A stretch of 64,000 nucleotides of DNA from Lysinibacillus alkalisoli (GTDB lineage: Bacteria; Bacillota; Bacilli; Bacillales_A; Planococcaceae). Made by a program: the position numbers and the translations under genes. This document shows, piece after piece, positions 1 through 6,937 of this stretch. The first letter of the stretch is position 1. Each line of letters opens with the position of its first letter. Where the stretch lies: the NCBI RefSeq assembly GCF_014643595.1, contig NZ_BMJT01000003.1, positions 1-64,000 on the forward strand, given 5' to 3'. Below the pieces are notes generated by a model. It ran no database searches, was not told the origin of the DNA, and was given only the letters and a program-made list of their open reading frames with translations.

Positions 1-1
1 A

Positions 2-238
2 AATTCAAGCATGGTGTCGCCTCGTGAAGTGTTCAAAACGGCAATTATGCAAAATGCCGCAAGCATTATCATTGCCCATAACCACCCGAGTTCCAATGTT
101 GAGCCAAGCCCTGAAGATATCGAAGTAACCAACCGTTTAGTCGAATCGGGCCAGTTACTAGGTATCGAAGTACTCGACCATCTTATCGTTTCCAACCATC
201 GCTATTTATCACTACGTGAGAAAGGGTTTATGATGTAA
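2..238 (+). CDS. radC: RadC/JAB-domain protein, 3' part only
   Basis: The reading frame is open from the window edge and ends at a TAA. It carries the C-terminal JAB/MPN metalloprotease-like domain of the RadC family: the metal-binding signature AHNHPSSN followed by PSPEDIEVTNRL, then the typical ending DHLIVSNHRYLSLREKGF. RadC is widespread; its old role in DNA repair is disputed and its biochemical function is unresolved. The N-terminal helix-hairpin-helix part, if present, is outside the window, so it is unknown whether this is the chromosomal radC or one of the radC-like copies common on mobile elements. The IS66 gene downstream makes the second option worth considering. Confidence 0.88.
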   Translation, partial: NSSMVSPREVFKTAIMQNAASIIIAHNHPSSNVEPSPEDIEVTNRLVESGQLLGIEVLDHLIVSNHRYLSLREKGFMM

Positions 239-381
239 GAATTAAATTTTCAACTCAAGATTTAAATTTGAAAACAGCTTTCTGAGGTAACCCCCAATCA
301 AACTACGCATAGAAATAATCTAAAATTAATGATTGTACAATCTAGTCAAAAAAAGCGCACCTCATGGTACGCACGACGAAT

Positions 382-416
382 AGCCAACTGACTGAAATTT
401 TTTCAGCTAGTTGGCT
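382..416 (+). terminator. Intrinsic terminator downstream of radC
   Basis: AGCCAACT (382-389) pairs with AGTTGGCT (409-416), with an inner CTGAAA/TTTCAG stem. It is followed on the plus strand by TATTTTTTA, so it fits the end of the rightward radC transcript. Its right arm touches the stop codon of the leftward transposase gene. Confidence 0.7.
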
Positions 417-1825
417 TATTTTTTACATGTAGCTTGAATATTTTCTGACCAAGGTAAGTACTGATGTAACATCTCTGGTTGCTGATGAAACGGTAGATTT
501 GGTAATTCCCTCATTAGCTTGACGATGTATTGATAAAAATCAATTCCATTCGCTTTGGCTGTTTCAGCCAAGCTTAAACAAATGGCATTTGCTTGCGCAC
601 CTGCTTCACTTACAGAGAAAAGCCAGTTTTTCCGTCCGATTACATTCGGACGAATCGCATTTTCAGCAGGGTTATTATCAAGGGCAACGTGACAATTCTC
701 AAGAAACAGCATTAATTCTTCTTTTCGGCTTAATGTATAGTTAGCTGCTTTCCCAATAGCATTTTTACTGAAGAATGGCGAGCGATCTATCCAATCAAAA
801 AATTCCTCAATGCTTGGCTTGGACTCTTGTTGGCAAATTTGGACACGTTCTTCTGGTGACAGATGTTTGATTTTACGCTCAATATGAAATAATCGGTCAC
901 AATACTGTACACCAATCTGTCCATTCTTACTCTCGGCCTTTAACCAATAGCGACGTACATGCGCCCAACAGTTAGCGAATTGAACATCAGGTAATTGCCC
1001 ATAAGCCGAATAACCGTCGCATATGACGGTTCCTTTAAATCCCTTAATAAAATCTTCTAAAATAGCACGTCCAAGAGAAAGCGCACTTTTAAATAGAACG
1101 ATTACAGAGCCTTCGCTTTGAACACTACGAGATACCGAGTTATAGGCGGTTGATTGTGCTGGCTTTCCATCGGAACGCTTAAGGATTTGGGAATAAGTTT
1201 CATCGAGATGAAGCACTGATTTTGCTGTTAATAATTGCTTCATCAAATCATACAGCGGTTGAAGCCAATCTTCTGCTACACGAATCACCCAATTGGATAA
1301 ATTTTTATCGTTCGTTTGGAGACCATAGCGTTCCCATTCATTTACCTGACGGTAAAGAGGCAAGTACTGAATAAACTTATCGTAGATAAGCTTAGCCAAA
1401 ACAGTAGGGCCGGCAATACTTCTTTGAATTGCACCTTTAGGCGCTTTCCCACGTTTAATTTGTGCTTTTTGTAGGGAATCTTTTTTACATGTTTTGCACT
1501 CATAAATATGTTCAAAATGCTGTACACGTTTCATTGTGGCTGGAATAAATTTCGCTTCTTCACGTACTAACATCGAACTGAATTCCACCATTTCTCCCTG
1601 GCAACATTCACAAGTTAAGTTGGCTGGATGATGATGAATGGCTTCTGTTTCAATATCTTCACGAAATGAATCATTTCGTTTTTTATTCTTCTTTTTACGT
1701 GTAACCGAATAACTAACCGTTTCGGTGCTTTGTTCTTCTGTTTGCTCAGGTTCGTTAAAAGACGTGTCGTCTTCAAATAAGGAAACTTGCCCATCGGGCG
1801 CTTGATACTTCGATTTTTCTGACAT
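416..1825 (-). CDS. tnpC: IS66 family transposase TnpC (single-gene type)
   Basis: This 469-residue protein has the IS66 TnpC layout: a charged, Glu-rich N-terminus, a Cys-rich zinc-binding segment (CECCQGEMVEF, then YECKTCKK), the DDE core (VLHLDETYSQI; VICDGYSAYGQ; NNPAENAIRPNVIGRKNWLF carrying the last acidic residue), and the IS66 C-terminal domain (AICLSLAETAKANGIDFYQYI). No IS66 orf1 (tnpA) or orf2 (tnpB) lies upstream, where classical IS66 elements keep them. That matches the ISBst12-type subgroup, which carries tnpC alone. The gene is full length and not visibly broken. I could not fix the terminal inverted repeats or a target duplication, so only the gene is delimited. It probably marks the left edge of the accessory region. 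Confidence 0.93.
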   Translation of the reverse strand: MSEKSKYQAPDGQVSLFEDDTSFNEPEQTEEQSTETVSYSVTRKKKNKKRNDSFREDIETEAIHHHPANLTCECCQGEMVEFSSMLVREEAKFIPATMKRVQHFEHIYECKTCKKDSLQKAQIKRGKAPKGAIQRSIAGPTVLAKLIYDKFIQYLPLYRQVNEWERYGLQTNDKNLSNWVIRVAEDWLQPLYDLMKQLLTAKSVLHLDETYSQILKRSDGKPAQSTAYNSVSRSVQSEGSVIVLFKSALSLGRAILEDFIKGFKGTVICDGYSAYGQLPDVQFANCWAHVRRYWLKAESKNGQIGVQYCDRLFHIERKIKHLSPEERVQICQQESKPSIEEFFDWIDRSPFFSKNAIGKAANYTLSRKEELMLFLENCHVALDNNPAENAIRPNVIGRKNWLFSVSEAGAQANAICLSLAETAKANGIDFYQYIVKLMRELPNLPFHQQPEMLHQYLPWSENIQATCKK

Positions 1826-1891
1826 TAATTTTATCTAAGTATAATTAATAATCGGTTCTTGTGCCGTTTGTCATTTATTTAAACGCAAAAA

Positions 1892-1915
1892 GCCGCCTAT
1901 ACAGTTATAGACGGC
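1892..1915 (-). terminator. Hairpin terminator reading leftward
   Basis: GCCGcCTATA (1892-1901) pairs with TATAGaCGGC (1906-1915) around a CAGT loop. On the minus strand the stem is followed by TTTTTGCGTTT. No leftward gene now lies to its right, so it may be left over from a lost gene or be part of the structured region that follows. Confidence 0.6.
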
Positions 1916-2248
1916 CTCTCGTAGCGCATTGATCGTCTCACGCTCACAGTCTGTCTGATTCCGATGATATTAAGGAAACGATGTTGTAGCGTTCACTCTC
2001 GTTCACTTCAACATCGTCTCCATGAATGCACACGCTCTTCCACTCTCATCCCCCTCCCCCCGCCGCCCTCGAGCACCCGGCATCCCCCACACCCTATCAA
2101 AGCGGGAGGGGATTTTCGAGGCGTTCTTGGGGGGAGGACATTTTGGACCACACCCGCTCCGCTTTGTGCAGTCCAAATTTAGTCGGTGGCGAGGCTTAGG
2201 TTGTCATAGTAGTTAGATAATCGCTTTCGCAAAGAGCATGCTCCGCTA

Positions 2249-2552
2249 GGTCCTTGCGGCGCTGCGCACCTCGTCAGGACACGCTTCACACAAAGATAAA
2301 AGCCCTCTCGATGTCGGCGCTGGCGCACCTTTACAGATCGAGAAGGCTTTAGATATCACATTCAATAGATATTGCTATGTAGGTAGTAGTTCGTTGCGAG
2401 TGCCGCCTTGGGAGCTCACGCACCTGCAGCCCGCCCTCGTTTATAATTAGCAAGCCCTCTAGATATTCGGCGCTGGCGCACCTTTTCGTGAACCAAAATA
2501 CCGCCAACTGGTCCCTCGGCGCAAGCACCTTGCGGAATGAAGTTGGCGGTAT
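2249..2552. repeat. Cluster of hairpins with a shared GGCGC..GCACCT loop motif
   Basis: Five related segments lie in about 300 bases. (A) GTCCT/AGGAC stem 2249-2253/2275-2279, loop with GGCGCTGCGCACCT. (B) AAAGCCCTCTCGAT/ATCGAGAAGGCTTT stem 2298-2311/2336-2349 (13 of 14 pairs), loop with CGGCGCTGGCGCACCTT. (C) ACGCACCT near 2417 in a GC-rich segment. (D) near 2452-2485 the left arm of B (AGCCCTCTAGAT) and CGGCGCTGGCGCACCTT without a right arm. (E) AATACCGCCAACT/AGTTGGCGGTATT perfect stem 2496-2508/2540-2552, loop with TCGGCGCAAGCACCTT. The loop motif is conserved while the stems differ. B and E have T-runs on the minus strand and could act as leftward terminators. The nature of the element is unknown. 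Confidence 0.6.
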
Positions 2553-2654
2553 TAAATAATAGTTTAAATTATATCAAAAAAACATCATAGTGATTTAAAG
2601 TTAATAGATATACATATTATAGTTATTTAAAATAAAAGAAGGGAGATGAAAAAA

Positions 2655-3143
2655 ATGAAAAAACATGTATCATTTTTAACTGCTACAGCATGCGCTATGA
2701 GTCTATTTTTAACACCAATAGCAAATGCTTTTGCGGATAGTAATACTTTAAATTATGCTGAAAAAGGTAGCGTTTCTAAAAACAAATTTAAAAAAAATAA
2801 GCGTTTTGAAAGTACCGTAACAACTACAAAGGATAAACAAATTAAATTGGTGTTTGAAAATAATAAAATCTACTACACTAATTATATTTATGAAGCACCC
2901 TGGGATTATAAAATAGTTAAAAAATTAACGATAAAACTAAAAGGAAATAAGAAAATAAATATAAAAAACGGTAAATTTTATTTGAAGGATAAATTATATA
3001 CAGGATCTATTAGAACTGAAGATACTTTAGTAATTCCATTACAAGGTAAATCGTATTTCTATTTAAAAGGGAAAGTAAAAAAAGGTGTATTAGTTAGTGG
3101 AACAGAATACAGGACTGATTACGATGCGGTTTGGGCTGGTTAA
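2655..3143 (+). CDS. Secreted protein of unknown function
   Basis: A 162-residue lysine-rich protein with a clear Sec signal peptide: MKKHVSF, a hydrophobic core (LTATACAMSLFLTPIA) and a likely cut after NAFA. The remainder is basic and predicted beta-rich (repeated short strands such as KIYYTNYIY and GKSYFYLKGKVKKG), with no cysteine in the mature part and no known catalytic motif. I chose the ATG at 2655 rather than the one at 2646, because the GAAGGGAG ribosome-binding site ends at 2645 and would overlap the earlier codon. I do not recognise a family. The AT-rich coding contrasts with the GC-rich patch just upstream, consistent with separate acquisition. Confidence 0.75.
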   Translation: MKKHVSFLTATACAMSLFLTPIANAFADSNTLNYAEKGSVSKNKFKKNKRFESTVTTTKDKQIKLVFENNKIYYTNYIYEAPWDYKIVKKLTIKLKGNKKINIKNGKFYLKDKLYTGSIRTEDTLVIPLQGKSYFYLKGKVKKGVLVSGTEYRTDYDAVWAG

Positions 3144-3194
3144 TGGCATATTGACTTTATGATATCATTAAAAGAAAATAGAAATGGTGAAAAC

Positions 3195-3575
3195 ATGCCT
3201 CAACTCAAACTTTATTACATAGACTTTCCAGAGCAACAAATGCAGTACGATGTCGGCACTGTAAAGATAAATAATGACAACTTAACTGTTCAAAATGCCG
3301 AAATTTGTCGAATTTTAAATGCCGAATCCTATGATATAGCAGACTATAGCGACGAAATTTCTATCCTTGTAGATGACGCCGGTTTCTATAAATCGGGATT
3401 GCCAATTTGGAAAATCCATACACCAGACGGCCAGACACTAGAGCTTATTGGTAAGTTGCTTTTCGTACGCAATATCGAAACAGAATATAGCACCGACTTT
3501 ACTGATATTCGCGCAGAAGATATTTTCAACTTCCGCATTGGAATGGAGATAGAATTGTTGGGAATAAAAAAATAA
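3195..3575 (+). CDS. Conserved-type hypothetical protein
   Basis: A 126-residue acidic, soluble protein without signal peptide or membrane segment. I place the start at the ATG at 3195 (MPQLKLYYIDFPEQQ), which has a short GGTG ribosome-binding site five to six bases upstream; an in-frame ATG at 3159 has none. The sequence alternates short strands and turns (WKIHTPDGQTLELIGKLLF; ILVDDAGFYKSG) and ends FRIGMEIELLGIKK. I do not recognise the family. It lies convergent to the methyltransferase gene and shares a terminator with it, so it need not belong to the restriction locus. Confidence 0.6.
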   Translation: MPQLKLYYIDFPEQQMQYDVGTVKINNDNLTVQNAEICRILNAESYDIADYSDEISILVDDAGFYKSGLPIWKIHTPDGQTLELIGKLLFVRNIETEYSTDFTDIRAEDIFNFRIGMEIELLGIKK

Positions 3576-3592
3576 TTTAATTGGCATAAGGT

Positions 3593-3626
3593 AAAAACGA
3601 CCGAGCACTAATGCCCGGTCGTTTTT
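3593..3626. terminator. Bidirectional terminator
   Basis: An almost perfect inverted repeat: AAAAACGACCG (3593-3603) and CGGTCGTTTTT (3616-3626) with AGCA/TGCC inside. Both strands end in a T-run. It separates the rightward hypothetical gene from the leftward methyltransferase gene. Confidence 0.85.
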
Positions 3627-3627
3627 C

Positions 3628-4881
3628 TTATTTCAAGCTCAAAGAAATTTGAGCCATATCATGCGTTTCCGCTGCCTCAATCTCTTTAATCGTTAAGGCC
3701 ATTTTTTCAATCATTTGTGTCACAAGCGCATTCCCCATACAGAAATAACGCATACGCTTGCTCATCGTAGCTGTCCAGTTGTCGGGGAAGCCATTTAATC
3801 GTTCACATTCAATTGGTGTTAAGAAACGTTTGCGCCCATTTACTTCGACCACATGTGTACTACGATTTGTCGTTCCTTCACTTGTCAGCATTGTACGGCC
3901 AGGGAGCTCTAGTAGGTCCGTTGGGGACATACCACCCTCTGAGAAAATATATTTATGACCATCTTTTGACGTCCGTTCAATTTTCTTTGGCCCACGTAAA
4001 TACGCGAATTTCTCAATTTGTGCTTCATTTAAATAATACGATTCATCGACTTCCGCTTCATCTTGTAAAATCTCGCCAAGTGGAATCGCTTGTGGATTTA
4101 ATGCCTCTGGGTGCAAGGTATGCACATGACCATCAATCATAATACCGGCTTGGTGATATTCAAATGAAAATTCATCGGAGATTTCAATAATATCTTGTGG
4201 TAGCTCGACTTTTTCATCGCGGCCTTTATAAACTTCATCTTTTACGGGAAATGTTTTCGCAAAGAAGCCATCTTTTAAGAGAAGTTCACCCGTTGTGTGC
4301 TGTAATTGACGCTCCGCATAAGCGAGTGATTGATCATAGGCAAAGATAAAAATACGACGACGGCGCTGTGATGAACCGTATTCTGCCGCATTAATAATGC
4401 GCCATTCGACAATATAACCTAAGTCACGGAACGTAGCGAGCATAATTGAAAAGTCACGACCACGCTGTTTAGAAGGCGATTTTAAGAGACGATCGACGTT
4501 TTCAAGCAGCACATATTTAGGATGTGATACTTCAACAATTCGCTTAATCTCCCAGAAAAGGACCCCTTTCTTCCCTTCAATCCCTTTCTCTTTTGAAAGG
4601 GAACGTGCGACGGAGTAATCTTGACAGGGGAAGCCGCCCACAAGTAAATCAATATCCATATCTTCAAATGTTTTATTAGAAACTTTCGCAATATCATCGT
4701 TGCAGTTTTCGCTCGATGGAAAGTGTGTATTGTAGCAATCAAATGCATCCTGTGCCTTTTTAGAAGGTTCCCATTGGTTCGCCCAAACAGTATCAAATAG
4801 CTTTTTATCTGCTTTTTCCAACCCAACACGGAAACCACCTACGCCAGCAAAAAGCTCGACTACATTGAGTGTATTGTTCAT
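3628..4881 (-). CDS. DNA (cytosine-5-)-methyltransferase of a type II R-M system
   Basis: This 417-residue protein carries the ordered m5C methyltransferase motifs: I (FAGVGGFRVGLE, about residues 11-22, binds S-adenosylmethionine), IV (GGFPCQDYS with catalytic Cys86), VI (ENV, 127-129), VIII (QRRRRIFIF, about 172-180), then a target-recognition region, IX (RFLTPIECERLNGFPDNW) and X (GNALVTQMI). The start ATG follows AGAGGG by 8 bases. Length and type resemble M.Sau3AI, which makes GATm5C. Together with the Sau3AI/MutH-like nuclease encoded to the right on the same strand, it probably protects GATC sites from that enzyme. The specificity is inferred from the partner, not read from the target-recognition domain. 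Confidence 0.93.
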   Translation of the reverse strand: MNNTLNVVELFAGVGGFRVGLEKADKKLFDTVWANQWEPSKKAQDAFDCYNTHFPSSENCNDDIAKVSNKTFEDMDIDLLVGGFPCQDYSVARSLSKEKGIEGKKGVLFWEIKRIVEVSHPKYVLLENVDRLLKSPSKQRGRDFSIMLATFRDLGYIVEWRIINAAEYGSSQRRRRIFIFAYDQSLAYAERQLQHTTGELLLKDGFFAKTFPVKDEVYKGRDEKVELPQDIIEISDEFSFEYHQAGIMIDGHVHTLHPEALNPQAIPLGEILQDEAEVDESYYLNEAQIEKFAYLRGPKKIERTSKDGHKYIFSEGGMSPTDLLELPGRTMLTSEGTTNRSTHVVEVNGRKRFLTPIECERLNGFPDNWTATMSKRMRYFCMGNALVTQMIEKMALTIKEIEAAETHDMAQISLSLK

Positions 4882-5110
4882 TGGTTGACCCTCTTTCTTT
4901 TGGTGTTCTCATTATATCGTAAAAAGGTGCTAGGATCAACAATAATCTGCTCACGTTATAAAATAGAAATTTGAAAAAATTACGTAATTATTATATTAAA
5001 AATATATTTAATAGTATATTGAATTATTAATTCATCTATAATACAATATTTAAAGTTAATCCTTTGTGGAATAACATATTTTAATATAATTAAATATAAG
5101 GAGGAACATA

Positions 5111-5197
5111 GTGATACCTTTAATTATTTCTATTATTAGCACAGTAGCCAATCTTATTACTATTATTGAATTCATTCAAAGTCGTTTTACTAAGTAA
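5111..5197 (+). CDS. 28-residue hydrophobic peptide, possible type I toxin
   Basis: A perfect ribosome-binding site AAGGAGG (5098-5104) sits six bases before a GTG that opens a 28-codon frame ending TAA. The product has one hydrophobic helix rich in Ile (start IPLIISIISTVANLITIIEF) followed by a short basic tail QSRFTK. Size, single membrane helix and charged tail are those of type I toxin-antitoxin peptides (Fst/PepA1-like), but I see no sequence match to a named family. It lies between the methyltransferase and nuclease genes on the opposite strand, with a hairpin and a strong terminator behind it. A TATAAT at 5037-5042 could be its -10 box. No antisense RNA promoter was established. Confidence 0.5.
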   Translation: MIPLIISIISTVANLITIIEFIQSRFTK

Positions 5198-5204
5198 TAA
5201 GGGG

Positions 5205-5227
5205 CGTATCCAATTCTGTTGGATACG
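5205..5227 (+). other. Stem-loop after the small peptide gene
   Basis: CGTATCCAA (5205-5213) pairs perfectly with TTGGATACG (5219-5227) around TTCTG. No T-run follows, so it is not a terminator. In type I toxin loci such stable 3' structures are often sites of toxin mRNA/antisense RNA contact; that role here is inference. Confidence 0.45.
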
Positions 5228-5290
5228 TGTGGTCAGATAAAATAAAGATTAGAAATTATTAGAGACATCTTCTTTCCTCATTAAATATAG

Positions 5291-5336
5291 AAAGTGCTGA
5301 ACAGCTGGTTAATTAACAACTGTTCAGCACTTTTTT
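5291..5336 (+). terminator. Strong rightward terminator
   Basis: AAAGTGCTGAACAG (5291-5304) pairs with CTGTTCAGCACTTT (5320-5333), followed by a T-run to 5336. The T-run is on the plus strand, so it ends the transcript of the small peptide gene. Its right arm abuts the stop codon of the leftward nuclease gene, and it may serve that gene less efficiently. Confidence 0.8.
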
Positions 5337-6849
5337 AAATAAAATCAATTTCTTTTAATAAATTGACCATCGTAGATCCTTTAATCCACACATATTGAGA
5401 ATACATATGAATGCCATTTAATACAAAATTTTTATGAGTGGAATCTGTACCGCTTCCTCTTACAAAAACATCATATTCCGCAGACTTAGGAAAATTTAAA
5501 GATTTCTTTACCGTATTCGTTTTTTTATTAATCTGTGGTGTCCTATCTTTTTTATAGACAACACTTTCAACTAATAACCCATCGATGACAAGCTCACGAA
5601 CATCTTCCCATAGCTTTTTAACCGTACTGTTTATAAAGGCTTCATCAAAAGCTAATCGTTTAAAGCCAATGAATTTATTATCGAGTAATTTATCTCCGTC
5701 CGTTGACTCTTGGAAAACGATACATAGAAATTGATGCTCTGCAAAATAATTATAAACAAACGATTGATCAAATGTCATAGGCAGCAATTGACCCTCGTCT
5801 GAATCATATTCACTACGCGTCCATTCCTCAAAATCAATTTGGAATAGTTTCATATCTTCAGTACGTGTTCCAGCAGTTGTGGTCACTATAGTCTTAGGAA
5901 TAATTCCAGCTTTACTAAATAAATCAATCTTACTTAATTTCTTCGCCTTACCACCAAGCATTTTAACAATAATCTGCTCAGTTACACTTTTTGATACATC
6001 TTTATGTTTATTTAATGTTGCATTAATATGTAGCATTTCAAGTAACTCTCGTACTGTATGACCCTTATATAAAGTTGTTAAACGATGAAGCTCATCATCT
6101 AGCTCTTTGAATGACGAATAAGTCTCGTCTAACTCTTCTAATTTTTGGCCAAAGTGCTTTTCAACTATAGTGCCAACCGTAGACTGTTTCAAACGGAAAC
6201 GAGGCGGATTAGGATATTTAGGTGCTGTATCAATAAGCATCAATTGTTTGCGGAGTTCAGATGAAATGCGCGGATATTCTGTACGAGGATCCACATAATT
6301 CGCTTGTATATCTCGAATAAAATCGCGCACAATCGTCCAGTCATTCTTTAAAATTTCTTTATCTTCATCTGAAAATTGATGGAATTGATAACCCTCAATT
6401 ATAAACTTCGCATATTCTGCCGCAGGAACAGCTTTAGGTGCTGCGTAATTGTAATATACAAGCAATAAATTCTCTAGCTTGTGCCAGAAACGAGAATCCT
6501 CAAAATCATCCTCTTTTACAATGTTATTTACAGACACCGCAGTAATAGACATCGGTTCCTTTGCTTTGTACTCTTTTTTCGTCTTTCCCTTTGGAATTTT
6601 CACACGAATACCCGTTGTTTTTAATTCTGTGGGAACACCATCGACAATTAAGTCAGGATCACTATCTGAATCAGCTGGATAACCTAATATAGATTGTTCC
6701 ACAACATCCCCAGCAATTCCTGTAATTTTAGGCTTATCAATTGTTTTGGCAAAGACGTTATTTACATCCGCTTCTCCAAGTGTTTTCCCCGTTGCTTCAC
6801 TCAAAATCATATTTAATTCATTAAATGTAAATGGATGTTTTGCCATCAT
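5335..6849 (-). CDS. Sau3AI/MutH-family type II restriction endonuclease (predicted GATC)
   Basis: The protein of about 504 residues matches the MutH/Sau3AI family. Near the N-terminus it has GIAGDVVEQSILGY followed by DSDPDLIVDGVPTELKTTG, which supplies the D...ExK metal-binding catalytic residues (about D66, E75, K77). The C-terminal half is a second, diverged domain of the kind that in Sau3AI binds a second site as an effector. Sau3AI has 489 residues and a C5-methyltransferase partner of about 412; the sizes here (504 and 417) and the m5C partner fit that system. For the start I prefer the ATG at 6849 or 6846 over the one at 6855, because AAGGGAG directly abuts the latter. It should cut unmethylated GATC; specificity is inferred from the family. 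Confidence 0.88.
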   Translation of the reverse strand: MMAKHPFTFNELNMILSEATGKTLGEADVNNVFAKTIDKPKITGIAGDVVEQSILGYPADSDSDPDLIVDGVPTELKTTGIRVKIPKGKTKKEYKAKEPMSITAVSVNNIVKEDDFEDSRFWHKLENLLLVYYNYAAPKAVPAAEYAKFIIEGYQFHQFSDEDKEILKNDWTIVRDFIRDIQANYVDPRTEYPRISSELRKQLMLIDTAPKYPNPPRFRLKQSTVGTIVEKHFGQKLEELDETYSSFKELDDELHRLTTLYKGHTVRELLEMLHINATLNKHKDVSKSVTEQIIVKMLGGKAKKLSKIDLFSKAGIIPKTIVTTTAGTRTEDMKLFQIDFEEWTRSEYDSDEGQLLPMTFDQSFVYNYFAEHQFLCIVFQESTDGDKLLDNKFIGFKRLAFDEAFINSTVKKLWEDVRELVIDGLLVESVVYKKDRTPQINKKTNTVKKSLNFPKSAEYDVFVRGSGTDSTHKNFVLNGIHMYSQYVWIKGSTMVNLLKEIDFI

Positions 6850-6855
6850 GCACAT

Positions 6856-6937
6856 CTCCCTTAATAATGCTATATCAATAATATACCATGTTAAACTTAA
6901 CGTAAAAGTAATATTATAGATATAGGGAGATGTAAAA
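6856..6937. promoter_or_regulatory. Divergent promoter region of the restriction genes
   Basis: About 85 bases separate two divergent start codons, each preceded by an AGGGAGATG-type ribosome-binding site. A short inverted repeat GTTAAacTTAAC lies at 6890-6901, roughly midway, flanked by AT-rich potential -10 sequences on both strands. It could coordinate the nuclease gene and the DUF3427 gene. No controller (C) protein gene is visible nearby. Confidence 0.35.

Larger units (their letters stand above)
1826..2654. other. Non-coding, GC-rich, hairpin-rich region
   Basis: About 830 bases between the transposase and the next gene hold no convincing gene. The stretch 1960-2215 is much richer in G and C than the rest of the window, with C-runs and G-runs such as CCCCCTCCCCCCG and GGGGGGAGG. 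Inverted repeats with long loops occur throughout: ACGATGTTG/CAACATCGT (1978-1986/2009-2017, 22-base loop), TTTGGAC/GTCCAAA (around 2144-2175), and the series from 2249 to 2552 listed separately. Two overlapping open frames of 64-72 codons here lack family resemblance and a good ribosome-binding site, so I do not call them genes. Confidence 0.6.

Noticed and set aside
331-342. GATTGTACAATC palindrome near the transposase 3' end
   Set aside because: A perfect 12-bp palindrome, but alone and AT-rich; no matching copy at the other side of the transposase gene, so not accepted as a terminal repeat.
300-1930. Terminal inverted repeats for the IS66 element
   Set aside because: I compared both flanks; a shared TAAAATTAATG word includes the start codon region and is AT-rich, not convincing as an end.
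1964-2216. Two overlapping open frames of 72 and 64 codons in the GC-rich patch
   Set aside because: They result from low stop frequency in GC-rich DNA; no ribosome-binding site, Pro/His/Ser-biased composition, no family resemblance.
2249-2552. CRISPR array or integron attC array
   Set aside because: Repeats are neither evenly spaced nor of constant length; no cas genes; no integron integrase and no GTTRRRY/RYYYAAC boxes at the stems.
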